In this document: piece by piece, positions 53,951-64,000 of the stretch
How the letters are laid out: each line of letters starts with the position of its first letter
Numbering within the stretch: position 1 is the stretch's first letter
Origin: Taudactylus pleione
Lineage: Eukaryota; Chordata; Amphibia; Anura; Myobatrachidae
DNA: 64,000 nt
NCBI GenBank assembly: GCA_031769625.1
Contig: JAUIMM010002533.1
Location: 62,001 to 126,000 of the forward strand
Direction: 5' to 3'
The notes under the pieces: model-generated
Seen by the model: only the letters and a program-made list of their open reading frames with translations
Database searches by the model: none
Told to the model about the DNA's origin: nothing
Made by a program: the position numbers and the translations under genes

Positions 53951-55630
53951 GAGAGAGTAATAAACAGTGAGTCATACAGGCGGGTTAGATAAAGTAAAAA
54001 ACAGTGAGTCATACAGGTGGGTGAGAGAGAGTAATAAACGCTGAGTCATATAGGCAGGTGAAAGAGAGTTATAAACAGTGAGTCATAGAGGTAGGAGGGT
54101 GAGAGAGAGTAATAACCAGTGAGTCATAGAGGCAGGCGGGTGAGAGAGAGAAATAAACACTGAGTCATAAATGCGGGTGAGAGTGAGTAATAAACACTAG
54201 CACTCAATGTCCTTGTGCACTGGATAGAGTAATAAACAGTGAGTCATACAGGTGGGTGAGATAAAGTAATAAACAGTGAGTTATACAGGTGGGTGAGAGA
54301 CAGTATTAAACAGTGAGTCATACAGGCGGGTTTGAGAGAGTAATAAACAGTGAGTCATACAGGTGGGTGAGAGAGAGTAGTAAACAGTGAGTCATACAGT
54401 CGGGTGAGAGAGAGTAATAAACAGTGAGTCATACTTGCGGGTAAGAAAGACTAATAAACAGTGAGACTTAGAGGCGGGTTAGAAAGACTAATAAACAGTG
54501 AGTCATACAGGCGGGTGAGACAGAGTAAAAAACAGTGTCATACAGGCTGGTGAGAGAGAGTAATAAACAGTGAGTCATAGAGGCAGGCGGGTGACAGAGA
54601 GTAATAAACAGTGAATCATACAGGTGGGTGAGAGATTAATAAACAGTGAGTCATACAGGTGGGTGAGAGAGAGTAATAAACAGTGAGTCATAAAGGCAGG
54701 CGGGTGACAGAGAGTAATAAACAGTGAGTCATAGAGGCAGGCAGGTGAGAGAGAGAAATAAACACTGAGTCATACATGCAGGTGAGAGAGAGTAATAAAC
54801 AATAGCACTCAATGTCCTTGTGCACTGGAGAGAGTAATAAACAGTGAGTCATACAGGAGGGTGAGAGAGAGTAATAATCATTGAGTCATACAGGCGGGTG
54901 AGAGAGAGTAATAAACAGTGAGTCATAGAGGCAGGTGGGTGACAGACAGTAATAATCAGTGAGTCATACAGGCGGGTGAGAGAAAGTAATAAACAGTGAG
55001 TCATACAGGTGGGTGAGAGAGAATAATAAACAGTGAGTCATACAGGTGGGTGAGAGAGAGTAATAAACAGTGAGTCATACAGGAGGGTGAGAGAGAGTAA
55101 TAAACAGTGAGTCATAGAGGCAGGCGGGTGACAGAGAGTAATAAACAGTGAGTCATACAGGCAGATGAGAGAGCGTAATAAACAGTGAGTCATACAGGAG
55201 GGTGAGAGAGAGTAATAAACAGTGAATCATACAGGCGGGTAAGAGATTAATAAACAGTGAGTCATAGAGGAGGGTGAGAGAGATTAATAAACAGTGAGTC
55301 ATAGAGGCAGGCGGGTGACAGAGAGTAATAAATAGTGAGTCATACAGGCGGATGAGAGAGAGTAATAAACAGTGAGTCATACAGGCGGGTGAGAAAGAAT
55401 AATAAACAGTGTGTCATACTGGTGGGTGAGAGAGAATGATAAACAGTGAGTCATATAAGCGGGTTAGAGAGAGTAATAATAACTGAGTCATACAGGAGGG
55501 TGAGAGAGTAATAAGCAGTGAGTCATACAGGTGGGTGAGAGAGTAATAAACAGTGAGTCATACAGGTGGGTGAAAGAGAGTAATAAACAGTGAGTCATAG
55601 AGGTCGGTGAGAGAGAGTAATAAACAGTGA
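52750..55630. repeat. Array C block duplicated at about 2,314-bp offset
   Basis: The segment near 52,750-53,330, with the CAGATGAGAGAGCG unit and the AGCGGGTTAGAG unit, recurs near 55,064-55,646. The offset is 2,314 bp before a 2-bp deletion (CAGTGTCATATAAG at about 53,131) and 2,316-2,318 bp after it and later indels. The repeat reading frames at 52,839 and 55,153 encode identical peptides. Confidence 0.8.
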
Positions 55631-58600
55631 GTCATACAGGCGGATGAGAGAGAGTAATAAACAGTGAGTCATACAGGCGGGTGAGAAAGAATAATAAACA
55701 GTGTGTCATACTGGTGGGTGAGAGAGAGTAATAAACAGTCAGTAATAAAGGCGGGTGAGAGAGAGTAATAAACAGTGAGTCATACAGGCGAGTGAGAGAA
55801 AGTAATAAACAGTGAGTCATACAGGTGGGTGAGAAAGAATAATAAATAGTGAGTCATATAGGTGGGTGAGAGAGTAATAATCAGTGAGTCATACAGGCGG
55901 GTGAGAGAGAATGATAAACAGTGAGTCATATAAGCGGGTTAGAGAGAGTAATAATAACTGAGTCATACAGGAGGGTGAGAGAGTAATAAGCAGTGAGTCA
56001 TACAGGTGGGTGAGAGAGTAATAAACAGTGAGTCATACAGGTGGGTGAAAGAGAGTAATAAACAGTGAGTCATAGAGGTGGGTGAGAGAGAGTAATAAAC
56101 AGTGAGTCATACAGGCGGGTGAAAGAGAGTAATAAACAGTGAGTCATACAGGAGGGTGAGAGATAGTAATAAACAGTGAGTAATACAGGAGGGTGAGACA
56201 GAATAATAAACAGTGAGTTACACAGGCGGGTGAGAGAGTAATAAGCAGTGAGTCATACAGGTGGGTGAGAGAGAGTAATAAACAGTGAGTCATACAGGCG
56301 GGTTAGATAAAGTAAAAAACAGTGAGTCATACAGGTGGGTGAGAGAGAGTAATAAACGCTGAGTCATATAGGCAGGTGAAAGAGAGTTATAAACAGTGAG
56401 TCATAGAGGTAGGAGGGTGAGAGAGAGTAATAACCAGTGAGTCATAGAGGCAGGCGGGTGAGAGAGAGAAATAAACACTGAGTCATAAATGCGGGTGAGA
56501 GTGAGTAATAAACACTAGCACTCAATGTCCTTGTGCACTGGATAGAGTAATAAACAGTGAGTCATACAGGTGGGTGAGATAAAGTAATAAACAGTGAGTT
56601 ATACAGGTGGGTGAGAGACAGTATTAAACAGTGAGTCATACAGGCGGGTTTGAGAGAGTAATAAACAGTGAGTCATACAGGTGGGTGAGAGAGAGTAGTA
56701 AACAGTGAGTCATACAGTCGGGTGAGAGAGAGTAATAAACAGTGAGTCATACTTGCGGGTAAGAAAGACTAATAAACAGTGAGACTTAGAGGCGGGTTAG
56801 AAAGACTAATAAACAGTGAGTCATACAGGCGGGTGAGACAGAGTAAAAAACAGTGTCATACAGGCTGGTGAGAGAGAGTAATAAACAGTGAGTCATAGAG
56901 GCAGGCGGGTGACAGAGAGTAATAAACAGTGAATCATACAGGTGGGTGAGAGATTAATAAACAGTGAGTCATACAGGTGGGTGAGAGAGAGTAATAAACA
57001 GTGAGTCATAAAGGCAGGCGGGTGACAGAGAGTAATAAACAGTGAGTCATAGAGGCAGGCAGGTGAGAGAGAGAAATAAACACTGAGTCATACATGCAGG
57101 TGAGAGAGAGTAATAAACAATAGCACTCAATGTCCTTGTGCACTGGAGAGAGTAATAAACAGTGAGTCATACAGGAGGGTGAGAGAGAGTAATAATCATT
57201 GAGTCATACAGGCGGGTGAGAGAGAGTAATAAACAGTGAGTCATAGAGGCAGGTGGGTGACAGACAGTAATAATCAGTGAGTCATACAGGCGGGTGAGAG
57301 AAAGTAATAAACAGTGAGTCATACAGGTGGGTGAGAGAGAATAATAAACAGTGAGTCATACAGGTGGGTGATAGAGTAATAAACAGTGAGTCATAGAGGA
57401 AGGTGGGTCACAGACAGTAATAATCAGTAAGTCATACAGGCGGGTGAGAGAGAGTAATAAACAGTGAGTCATTCAGGCGGGTGAGAGAAAGTATTGAACA
57501 GTGAGTCATACAGGTGGGTGAGAGAGAGTAATAAACAGTGAGTCATACAGGCGGGTGAGAGAGAGTAATAAACAGGGAGTCATATAGGTGGGTGAGGGAG
57601 AGTAATAAACACTGAGTCATACAGGTGGGTGAGAGAGAGTAATAAACACTAGCACCCAATGACCTTGTGCACTGGAGAGAGTAATAAACAGTGAGTCATA
57701 CAGGCAGGTGAGAGAGAATAATAAACAGTGAGTCATACAGGCGGGTGAGAGAGAATAATAAACAGTGAGTCATACAGGCGGGTAAGAGAAGGTAATAATC
57801 AGTGAGTCATACAGGCGGGTGAGAGAGAGTAATAAACAGTGAGTCATACAGGCGGGTGAGAGAGAGTAATAAACACTGAGTCATACAGGCGGGTGAGAGA
57901 GAGTAATAAACAGTGAGTCATAGAGGCAGGCGGGCGACAGAGAGTAATAAACAGTGAGTTCTACAGGCGGATGAGGGAGAGTAATAAACACTAGCACTCA
58001 ATGACCTTGTGCACTGGAGAGAGTAAGAAACAGTGAGTAATACAGGTGGGTGAGAGAGTAATAAACAGTGAGTCATACAGGTGGGTGAGAGAGAGTAATA
58101 AACTGAGTCATACAAGCGGGTGAGATAAAGTAATAAACATTGAGTCATTCAGGTGGGTGAGAGAGAGTAATAAACAGTGAGTCATACAGGCGGATGAGAG
58201 AGAGTAATAAACACTAGCACACAATGACCTTGTGCACTGGAGAGAGTAATAAACAGTGAGTCATACAGGCGGGTGAGAGAGCAATAATAACTGAGTCATA
58301 AAGGAGGGTGAGAGAGTAATAAGCATTGAGTCATACAGGAGGGTGAGAGAGTAATAAACAGTGAGTCATATAGGTGGGTTAAAGAGAGTAATAAACAGTG
58401 AGTCATACAGGCGGGTGAGAGAGAGTAATAAAGAGTGAGTCATACAGGCGGGTGAGAGAGAGTAATAAACAGTGAGTCATACACGAGGGTGAGAGAGCAT
58501 AATAAACAGTGAGTCATGCAGGCGTGTGAGAGAGTAATAAGCAGTGAGTCATACAGGCGGGTGAGAGAGTAATAAGCAGTGAGTCATACAGGCGGGTGAG

Positions 58601-61600
58601 AGAGTAATAAACGGTGTGTCATACAGGCGGGTGAGAGAAAGTAATAAACAGTGAGTCATACAGGTGGATGAGAGAGAGTAATAAACACTAGCACTGAATG
58701 ACCTTATGCACTGGAGAAAGTATTAAACAGTGAGTCATAGAGGCGGGTGAGAGAGCAATAATAACTGAGCCATACAAGAGGGTGAGAGAGTAATAAGCAG
58801 TGAGTCATACAGGCGGGTGAGAGAGTAATAAACAGTGAGTCATATAGGTGGGTGAAAGAGAGTAATAAACAGTAAGTCATAGAGGTGGGTGAGAGAGAGT
58901 AATAAACAGTGAGTCATACAGGCGAGTGAGAGAAAGTAATAAACAGTGAGTCATACAGGTGGGTGAGAAAGAATAATAAATAGTGAGTCATATAGGTGGG
59001 TGAGAGAGTAATAATCAGTGAGTCATACAGGCGGGTGAGAGAGAATGATAAACAGTGAGTCATATAAGCGGGTTAGAGAGAGTAATAATAACTGAGTCAT
59101 ACAGGAGGGTGAGAGAGTAATAAGCAGTGAGTCATACAGGTGGGTGAGAGAGTAATAAACAGTGAGTCATACAGTTGGGTGAAAGAGAGTAATAAACAGT
59201 GAGTCATAGAGGTGGGTGAGAGAGAGTAATAAACAGTGAGTCATACAGGCGGGTGAAAGAGAGTAATAAACAGTGAGTCATACAGGAGGGTGAGAGATAG
59301 TAATAAACAGTGAATAATACAGGAGGGTGAGACAGAATAATAAACAGTGAGTTACACAGGCGGGTGAGAGAGTAATAAGCAGTGAGTCATACAGGTGGGT
59401 GAGAGAGAGTAATAAACAGTGAGTCATACAGGCGGGTTAGATAAAGTAAAAAACAGTGAGTCATACAGGTGGGTGAGAGAGAGTAATAAACGCTGAGTCA
59501 TATAGGCAGGTGAAAGAGAGTTATAAACAGTGAGTCATAGAGGTAGGAGGGTGAGAGAGAGTAATAACCAGTGAGTCATAGAGGCAGGCGGGTGAGAGAG
59601 AGAAATAAACACTGAGTCATAAATGCGGGTGAGAGTGAGTAATAAACACTAGCACTCAATGTCCTTGTGCACTGGATAGAGTAATAAACAGTGAGTCATA
59701 CAGGTGGGTGAGATAAAGTAATAAACAGTGAGTTATACAGGTGGGTGAGAGACAGTATTAAACAGTGAGTCATACAGGCGGGTTTGAGAGAGTAATAAAC
59801 AGTGAGTCATACAGGTGGGTGAGAGAGAGTAGTAAACAGTGAGTCATACAGTCGGGTGAGAGAGAGTAATAAACAGTGAGTCATACTTGCGGGTAAGAAA
59901 GACTAATAAACAGTGAGACTTAGAGGCGGGTTAGAAAGACTAATAAACAGTGAGTCATACAGGCGGGTGAGACAGAGTAAAAAACAGTGTCATACAGGCT
60001 GGTGAGAGAGAGTAATAAACAGTGAGTCATAGAGGCAGGCGGGTGACAGAGAGTAATAAACAGTGAATCATACAGGTGGGTGAGAGAGAGTAATAAACAA
60101 TGAGTCATAAAGGCAGGCGGGTGACAGAGAGTAATAAACAGTGAGTCATAGAGGCAGGCAGGTGAGAGAGAGAAATAAACACTGAGTCATACATGCAGGT
60201 GAGAGAGAGTAATAAACAATAGCACTCAATGTCCTTGTGCACTGGAGAGAGTAATAAACAGTGAGTCATACAGGAGGGTGAGAGAGAGTAATAATCATTG
60301 AGTCATACAGGCGGGTGAGAGAGAGTAATAAACAGTGAGTCATAGAGGCAGGTGGGTGACAGACAGTAATAATCAGTGAGTCATACAGGCGGGTGAGAGA
60401 AAGTAATAAACAGTGAGTCATACAGGTGGGTGAGAGAGAATAATAAACAGTGAGTTATACAGGTGGGTGATAGAGTAATAAACAGTGAGTCATAGAGGAA
60501 GGTGGGTCACAGACAGTAATAATCAGTAAGTCATACAGGCGGGTGAGAGAGAGTAATAAACAGTGAGTCATACAGGCGGGTGAGAGAAAGTATTGAACAG
60601 TGAGTCATACAGGTGGGTGAGAGAGAGTAATAAACAGTGAGTCATACAGGCGGGTGAGAAAGAATAATAAACAGTGTGTCATACTGGTGGGTGAGAGAGA
60701 ATGATAAACAGTGAGTCATATAAGCGGGTTAGAGAGAGTAATAATAACTGAGTCATACAGGAGGGTGAGAGAGTAATAAGCAGTGAGTCATACAGGTGGG
60801 TGAGAGAGTAATAAACAGTGAGTCATACAGGTGGGTGAAAGAGAGTAATAAACAGTGAGTCATAGAGGTGGGTGAGAGAGAGTAATAAACAGTGAGTCAT
60901 ACAGGCGGATGAGAGAGAGTAATAAACAGTGAGTCATACAGGCGGGTGAGAAAGAATAATAAACAGTGTGTCATACTGGTGGGTGAGAGAGAGTAATAAA
61001 CAGTCAGTAATAAAGGCGGGTGAGAGAGAGTAATAAACAGTGAGTCATACAGGCGAGTGAAAGAAAGTAATAAACAGTGAGTCATACAGGTGGGTGAGAA
61101 AGAATAATAAATAGTGAGTCATATAGGTGGGTGAGAGAGTAATAATCAGTGAGTCATACAGGCGGGTGAGAGAGAATGATAAACAGTGAGTCATATAAGC
61201 GGGTTAGAGAGAGTAATAATAACTGAGTCATACAGGAGGGTGAGAGAGTAATAAGCAGTGAGTCATACAGGTGGGTGAGAGAGTAATAAACAGTGAGTCA
61301 TACAGGTGGGTGAAAGAGAGTAATAAACAGTGAGTCATAGAGGTGGGTGAGAGAGAGTAATAAACAGTGAGTCATACAGGCGGGTGAAAGAGAGTAATAA
61401 ACAGTGAGTCATACAGGAGGGTGAGAGATAGTAATAAACAGTGAGTAATACAGGAGGGTGAGACAGAATAATAAACAGTGAGTTACACAGGCGGGTGAGA
61501 GAGTAATAAGCAGTGAGTCATACAGGTGGGTGAGAGAGAGTAATAAACAGTGAGTCATACAGGCGGGTTAGATAAAGTAAAAAACAGTGAGTCATACAGG

Positions 61601-63140
61601 TGGGTGAGAGAGAGTAATAAACGCTGAGTCATATAGGCAGGTGAAAGAGAGTTATAAACAGTGAGTCATAGAGGTAGGAGGGTGAGAGAGAGTAATAACC
61701 AGTGAGTCATAGAGGCAGGCGGGTGAGAGAGAGAAATAAACACTGAGTCATAAATGCGGGTGAGAGTGAGTAATAAACACTAGCACTCAATGTCCTTGTG
61801 CACTGGATAGAGTAATAAACAGTGAGTCATACAGGTGGGTGAGATAAAGTAATAAACAGTGAGTTATACAGGTGGGTGAGAGACAGTATTAAACAGTGAG
61901 TCATACAGGCGGGTTTGAGAGAGTAATAAACAGTGAGTCATACAGGTGGGTGAGAGAGAGTAGTAAACAGTGAGTCATACAGTCGGGTGAGAGAGAGTAA
62001 TAAACAGTGAGTCATACTTGCGGGTAAGAAAGACTAATAAACAGTGAGACTTAGAGGCGGGTTAGAAAGACTAATAAACAGTGAGTCATACAGGCGGGTG
62101 AGACAGAGTAAAAAACAGTGTCATACAGGCTGGTGAGAGAGAGTAATAAACAGTGAGTCATAGAGGCAGGCGGGTGACAGAGAGTAATAAACAGTGAATC
62201 ATACAGGTGGGTGAGAGATTAATAAACAGTGAGTCATACAGGTGGGTGAGAGAGAGTAATAAACAGTGAGTCATAAAGGCAGGCGGGTGACAGAGAGTAA
62301 TAAACAGTGAGTCATAGAGGCAGGCAGGTGAGAGAGAGAAATAAACACTGAGTCATACATGCAGTTGAGAGAGAGTAATAAACAATAGCACTCAATGTCC
62401 TTGTGCACTGGAGAGAGTAATAAACAGTGAGTCATACAGGAGGGTGAGAGAGAGTAATAATCATTGAGTCATACAGGCGGGTGAGAGAGAGTAATAAACA
62501 GTGAGTCATAGAGGCAGGTGGGTGACAGACAGTAATAATCAGTGAGTCATACAGGCGGGTGAGAGAAAGTAATAAACAGTGAGTCATACAGGTGGGTGAG
62601 AGAGAATAATAAACAGTGAGTCATACAGGTGGGTGATAGAGTAATAAACAGTGAGTCATAGAGAAAGGTGGGTCACAGACAGTAATAATCAGTAAGTCAT
62701 ACAGGCGGGTGAGAGAGAGTAATAAACAGTGAGTCATACAGGCGGGTGAGAGAAAGTATTGAACAGTGAGTCATACAGGTGGGTGAGAGAGAGTAATAAA
62801 CAGTGAGTCATACAGGCGGGTGAGAGAGAGTAATAAACAGGGAGTCATATAGGTGGGTGAGGGAGAGTAATAAACACTGAGTCATACAGGTGGGTGAGAG
62901 AGAGTAATAAACACTAGCACCCAATGACCTTGTGCACTGGAGAGAGTAATAAACAGTGAGTCATACAGGCAGGTGAGAGAGAATAATAAACAGTGAGTCA
63001 TACAGGCGGGTGAGGGAGAATAATAAACAGTGAGTCATACAGGCGGGTAAGAGAAGGTAATAATCAGTGAGTCATACAGGCGGGTGAGAGAGAGTAATAA
63101 ACAGTGAGTCATACAGGCGGGTGAGAGAGAGTAATAAACA
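55440..63140. repeat. Array C block duplicated at 5,265-bp offset
   Basis: About 55,440-57,875 repeats at about 60,705-63,140. Markers are TAATAATAACTGAGTC (55,474 and 60,739; 55,949 and 61,214), CTCAATGTCCTTGTGC (56,521 and 61,786) and GGGAGTCATATAGGTGGG (57,575 and 62,840). Past the match, the right copy lacks about 271 bp, roughly 57,900-58,190 of the left copy. Alignment then resumes at an offset of 4,994 bp (TCATACAGGCGGGTGAG at 58,261 and 63,255), continuing to about 63,900. Confidence 0.85.
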
Positions 63141-64000
63141 GTGAGTCATACAGGCGGGTGAGAGAGAGTAATAAACACTGAGTAATACAGGTGGGTGAGA
63201 GAGTAATAAACAGTGAGTCATTCAGGCGGATGAGAGAGAGTAATAAACAGTGAGTCATACAGGCGGGTGAGAGAGCAATAATAACTGAGTCATAAAGGAG
63301 GGTGAGAGAGTAATAAGCATTGAGTCATACAGGAGGATGAGAGAGTAATAAACAGTGAGTCATATAGGTGGGTTAAAGAGAGTAATAAACAGTGAGTCAT
63401 ACAGGCGGGTGAGAGAGAGTAATAAAGAGTGAGTCATACAGGCGGGTGAGAGAGAGTAATAAACAGTGAGTCATACACGAGGGTGAGAGAGCATAATAAA
63501 CAGTGAGTCATGCAGGCGTGTGAGAGAGTAATAAGCAGTGAGTCATACAGGCGGGTGAGAGAGTAATAAGCAGTGAGTCATACAGGCGGGTGAGAGAGTA
63601 ATAAACGGTGTGTCATACAGGCGGGTGAGAGAAAGTAATAAACAGTGAGTCATACAGGCGGATGAGAGAGAGTAATAAACACTAGCACTGAATGACCTTA
63701 TGCACTGGAGAAAGTATTAAACAGTGAGTCATAGAGGCGGGTGAGAGAGCAATAATAACTGAGCCATACAAGAGGGTGAGAGAGTAATAAGCAGTGAGTC
63801 ATACAGGCGGGTGAGAGAGTAATAAACAGTGAGTCATATAGGTGGGTGAAAGAGAGTAATAAACAGTAAGTCATAGAGGTGGGTGAGAGAGAGTAATAAA
63901 CAGTGAGTCATAGAGGCGGGTGAGAGATAGTAATAAACAGTGAGTCATACAGGCGGGTGAGAGAGAGTAATAAACAGTGAGTCATACAGGAGGGTGAGAG

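Larger units (their letters stand above)
27841..64000. repeat. Satellite array C (37/35-bp tandem repeat)
   Basis: This is 36,160 bp of tandem repeat that continues past the window end. A clean 37-bp unit is 28,024-28,060: TAATAAACAGTGAGTCATA, then CAGGCGGGTG or variants, then a short GA run. Length varies mainly by GA dinucleotides (35-bp units are common), so a microsatellite is embedded in each unit. Estimated copy number is about 1,000. Recurrent variants are AGGCGGG to AGGTGGG or AGGCAGG, CATACAGG to CATAGAGG or CATATAGG, an extra GGCA (GAGGCAGGCGGGTGACAG), and ATAATAACTGAGTC units. A divergent 42-bp unit type is interspersed. The minus-strand open frames (repeating THCLLLSLTRLYDSLFITLS-like peptides) are repeat translations, with no evidence of coding selection. 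Confidence 0.97.

Noticed and set aside
27841..64000. Dozens of minus-strand open frames in array C (MTHCLLLSLTRLYDSL-type peptides), considered as a tandem-repeat protein
   Set aside because: The hydrophobic, leucine-rich peptide comes from reading the reverse complement of the 37-bp unit. Frames change whenever GA dinucleotides are gained or lost, stops are frequent, and no frame stays open for more than about 110 residues in 36 kb.

Overview
The window contains no complete gene. About 98% of it is three unrelated-looking, AT/CpG-variable tandem repeat (satellite/minisatellite) arrays on one chromosome: array A (1 to about 6,050, decaying out to about 6,226; 34-bp and 32-bp units), array B (6,602-27,140; 59-bp and 55-bp units) and array C (27,841 to beyond the window end at 64,000; mostly 37-bp and 35-bp units). 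Two islands of non-satellite DNA separate them: 6,227-6,601 and 27,141-27,840.

The organism is almost certainly a eukaryote and most likely a vertebrate. The reasons are huge non-coding tandem arrays, unit variation dominated by CpG to TpG/CpA changes (as expected from cytosine methylation), and one well-formed candidate exon with consensus splice signals. The segment at 27,731-27,840 (TTATTTATATGGCGCCAC followed by an AGCACTGTACAGGG core) resembles dispersed repeats I associate with frog and toad genomes, so an anuran with a large genome is my best guess. That is recall, not a search.

The only credible coding sequence is a 164-bp internal exon on the minus strand (27,212-27,375), flanked by a polypyrimidine/AG acceptor and a GTAAGT donor. 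I cannot name the protein. If the exon is real, array B lies in the intron downstream of it, starting only 71 bp from the exon, and array C lies in the intron upstream, so the exon is sandwiched between more than 36 kb and about 20.5 kb of satellite. Orientation matters. The plus strand of array B carries a perfect vertebrate 5' splice-site consensus in nearly every unit, and the plus strand of array C carries AATAAA in nearly every unit. The minus strand, which would be the sense strand of the exon, has neither.

All three arrays show nested higher-order structure: long, almost identical blocks repeated at offsets of 1,454/1,488 bp (A), 1,055, 2,048 and 5,313 bp (B), and 1,458, 2,324, 2,728, about 2,314, 5,265 and 5,357 bp (C). 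Blocks differ by whole-unit gains or losses, which points to repeated unequal exchange or segmental amplification. The most striking unexplained feature is that arrays B and C, despite different units, share a GTGAGTCAYACA core containing TGAGTCA, the AP-1 (TRE) consensus, giving an estimated 1,200 or more copies in 57 kb. I saw no rRNA, tRNA, CRISPR or bacterial/phage system.
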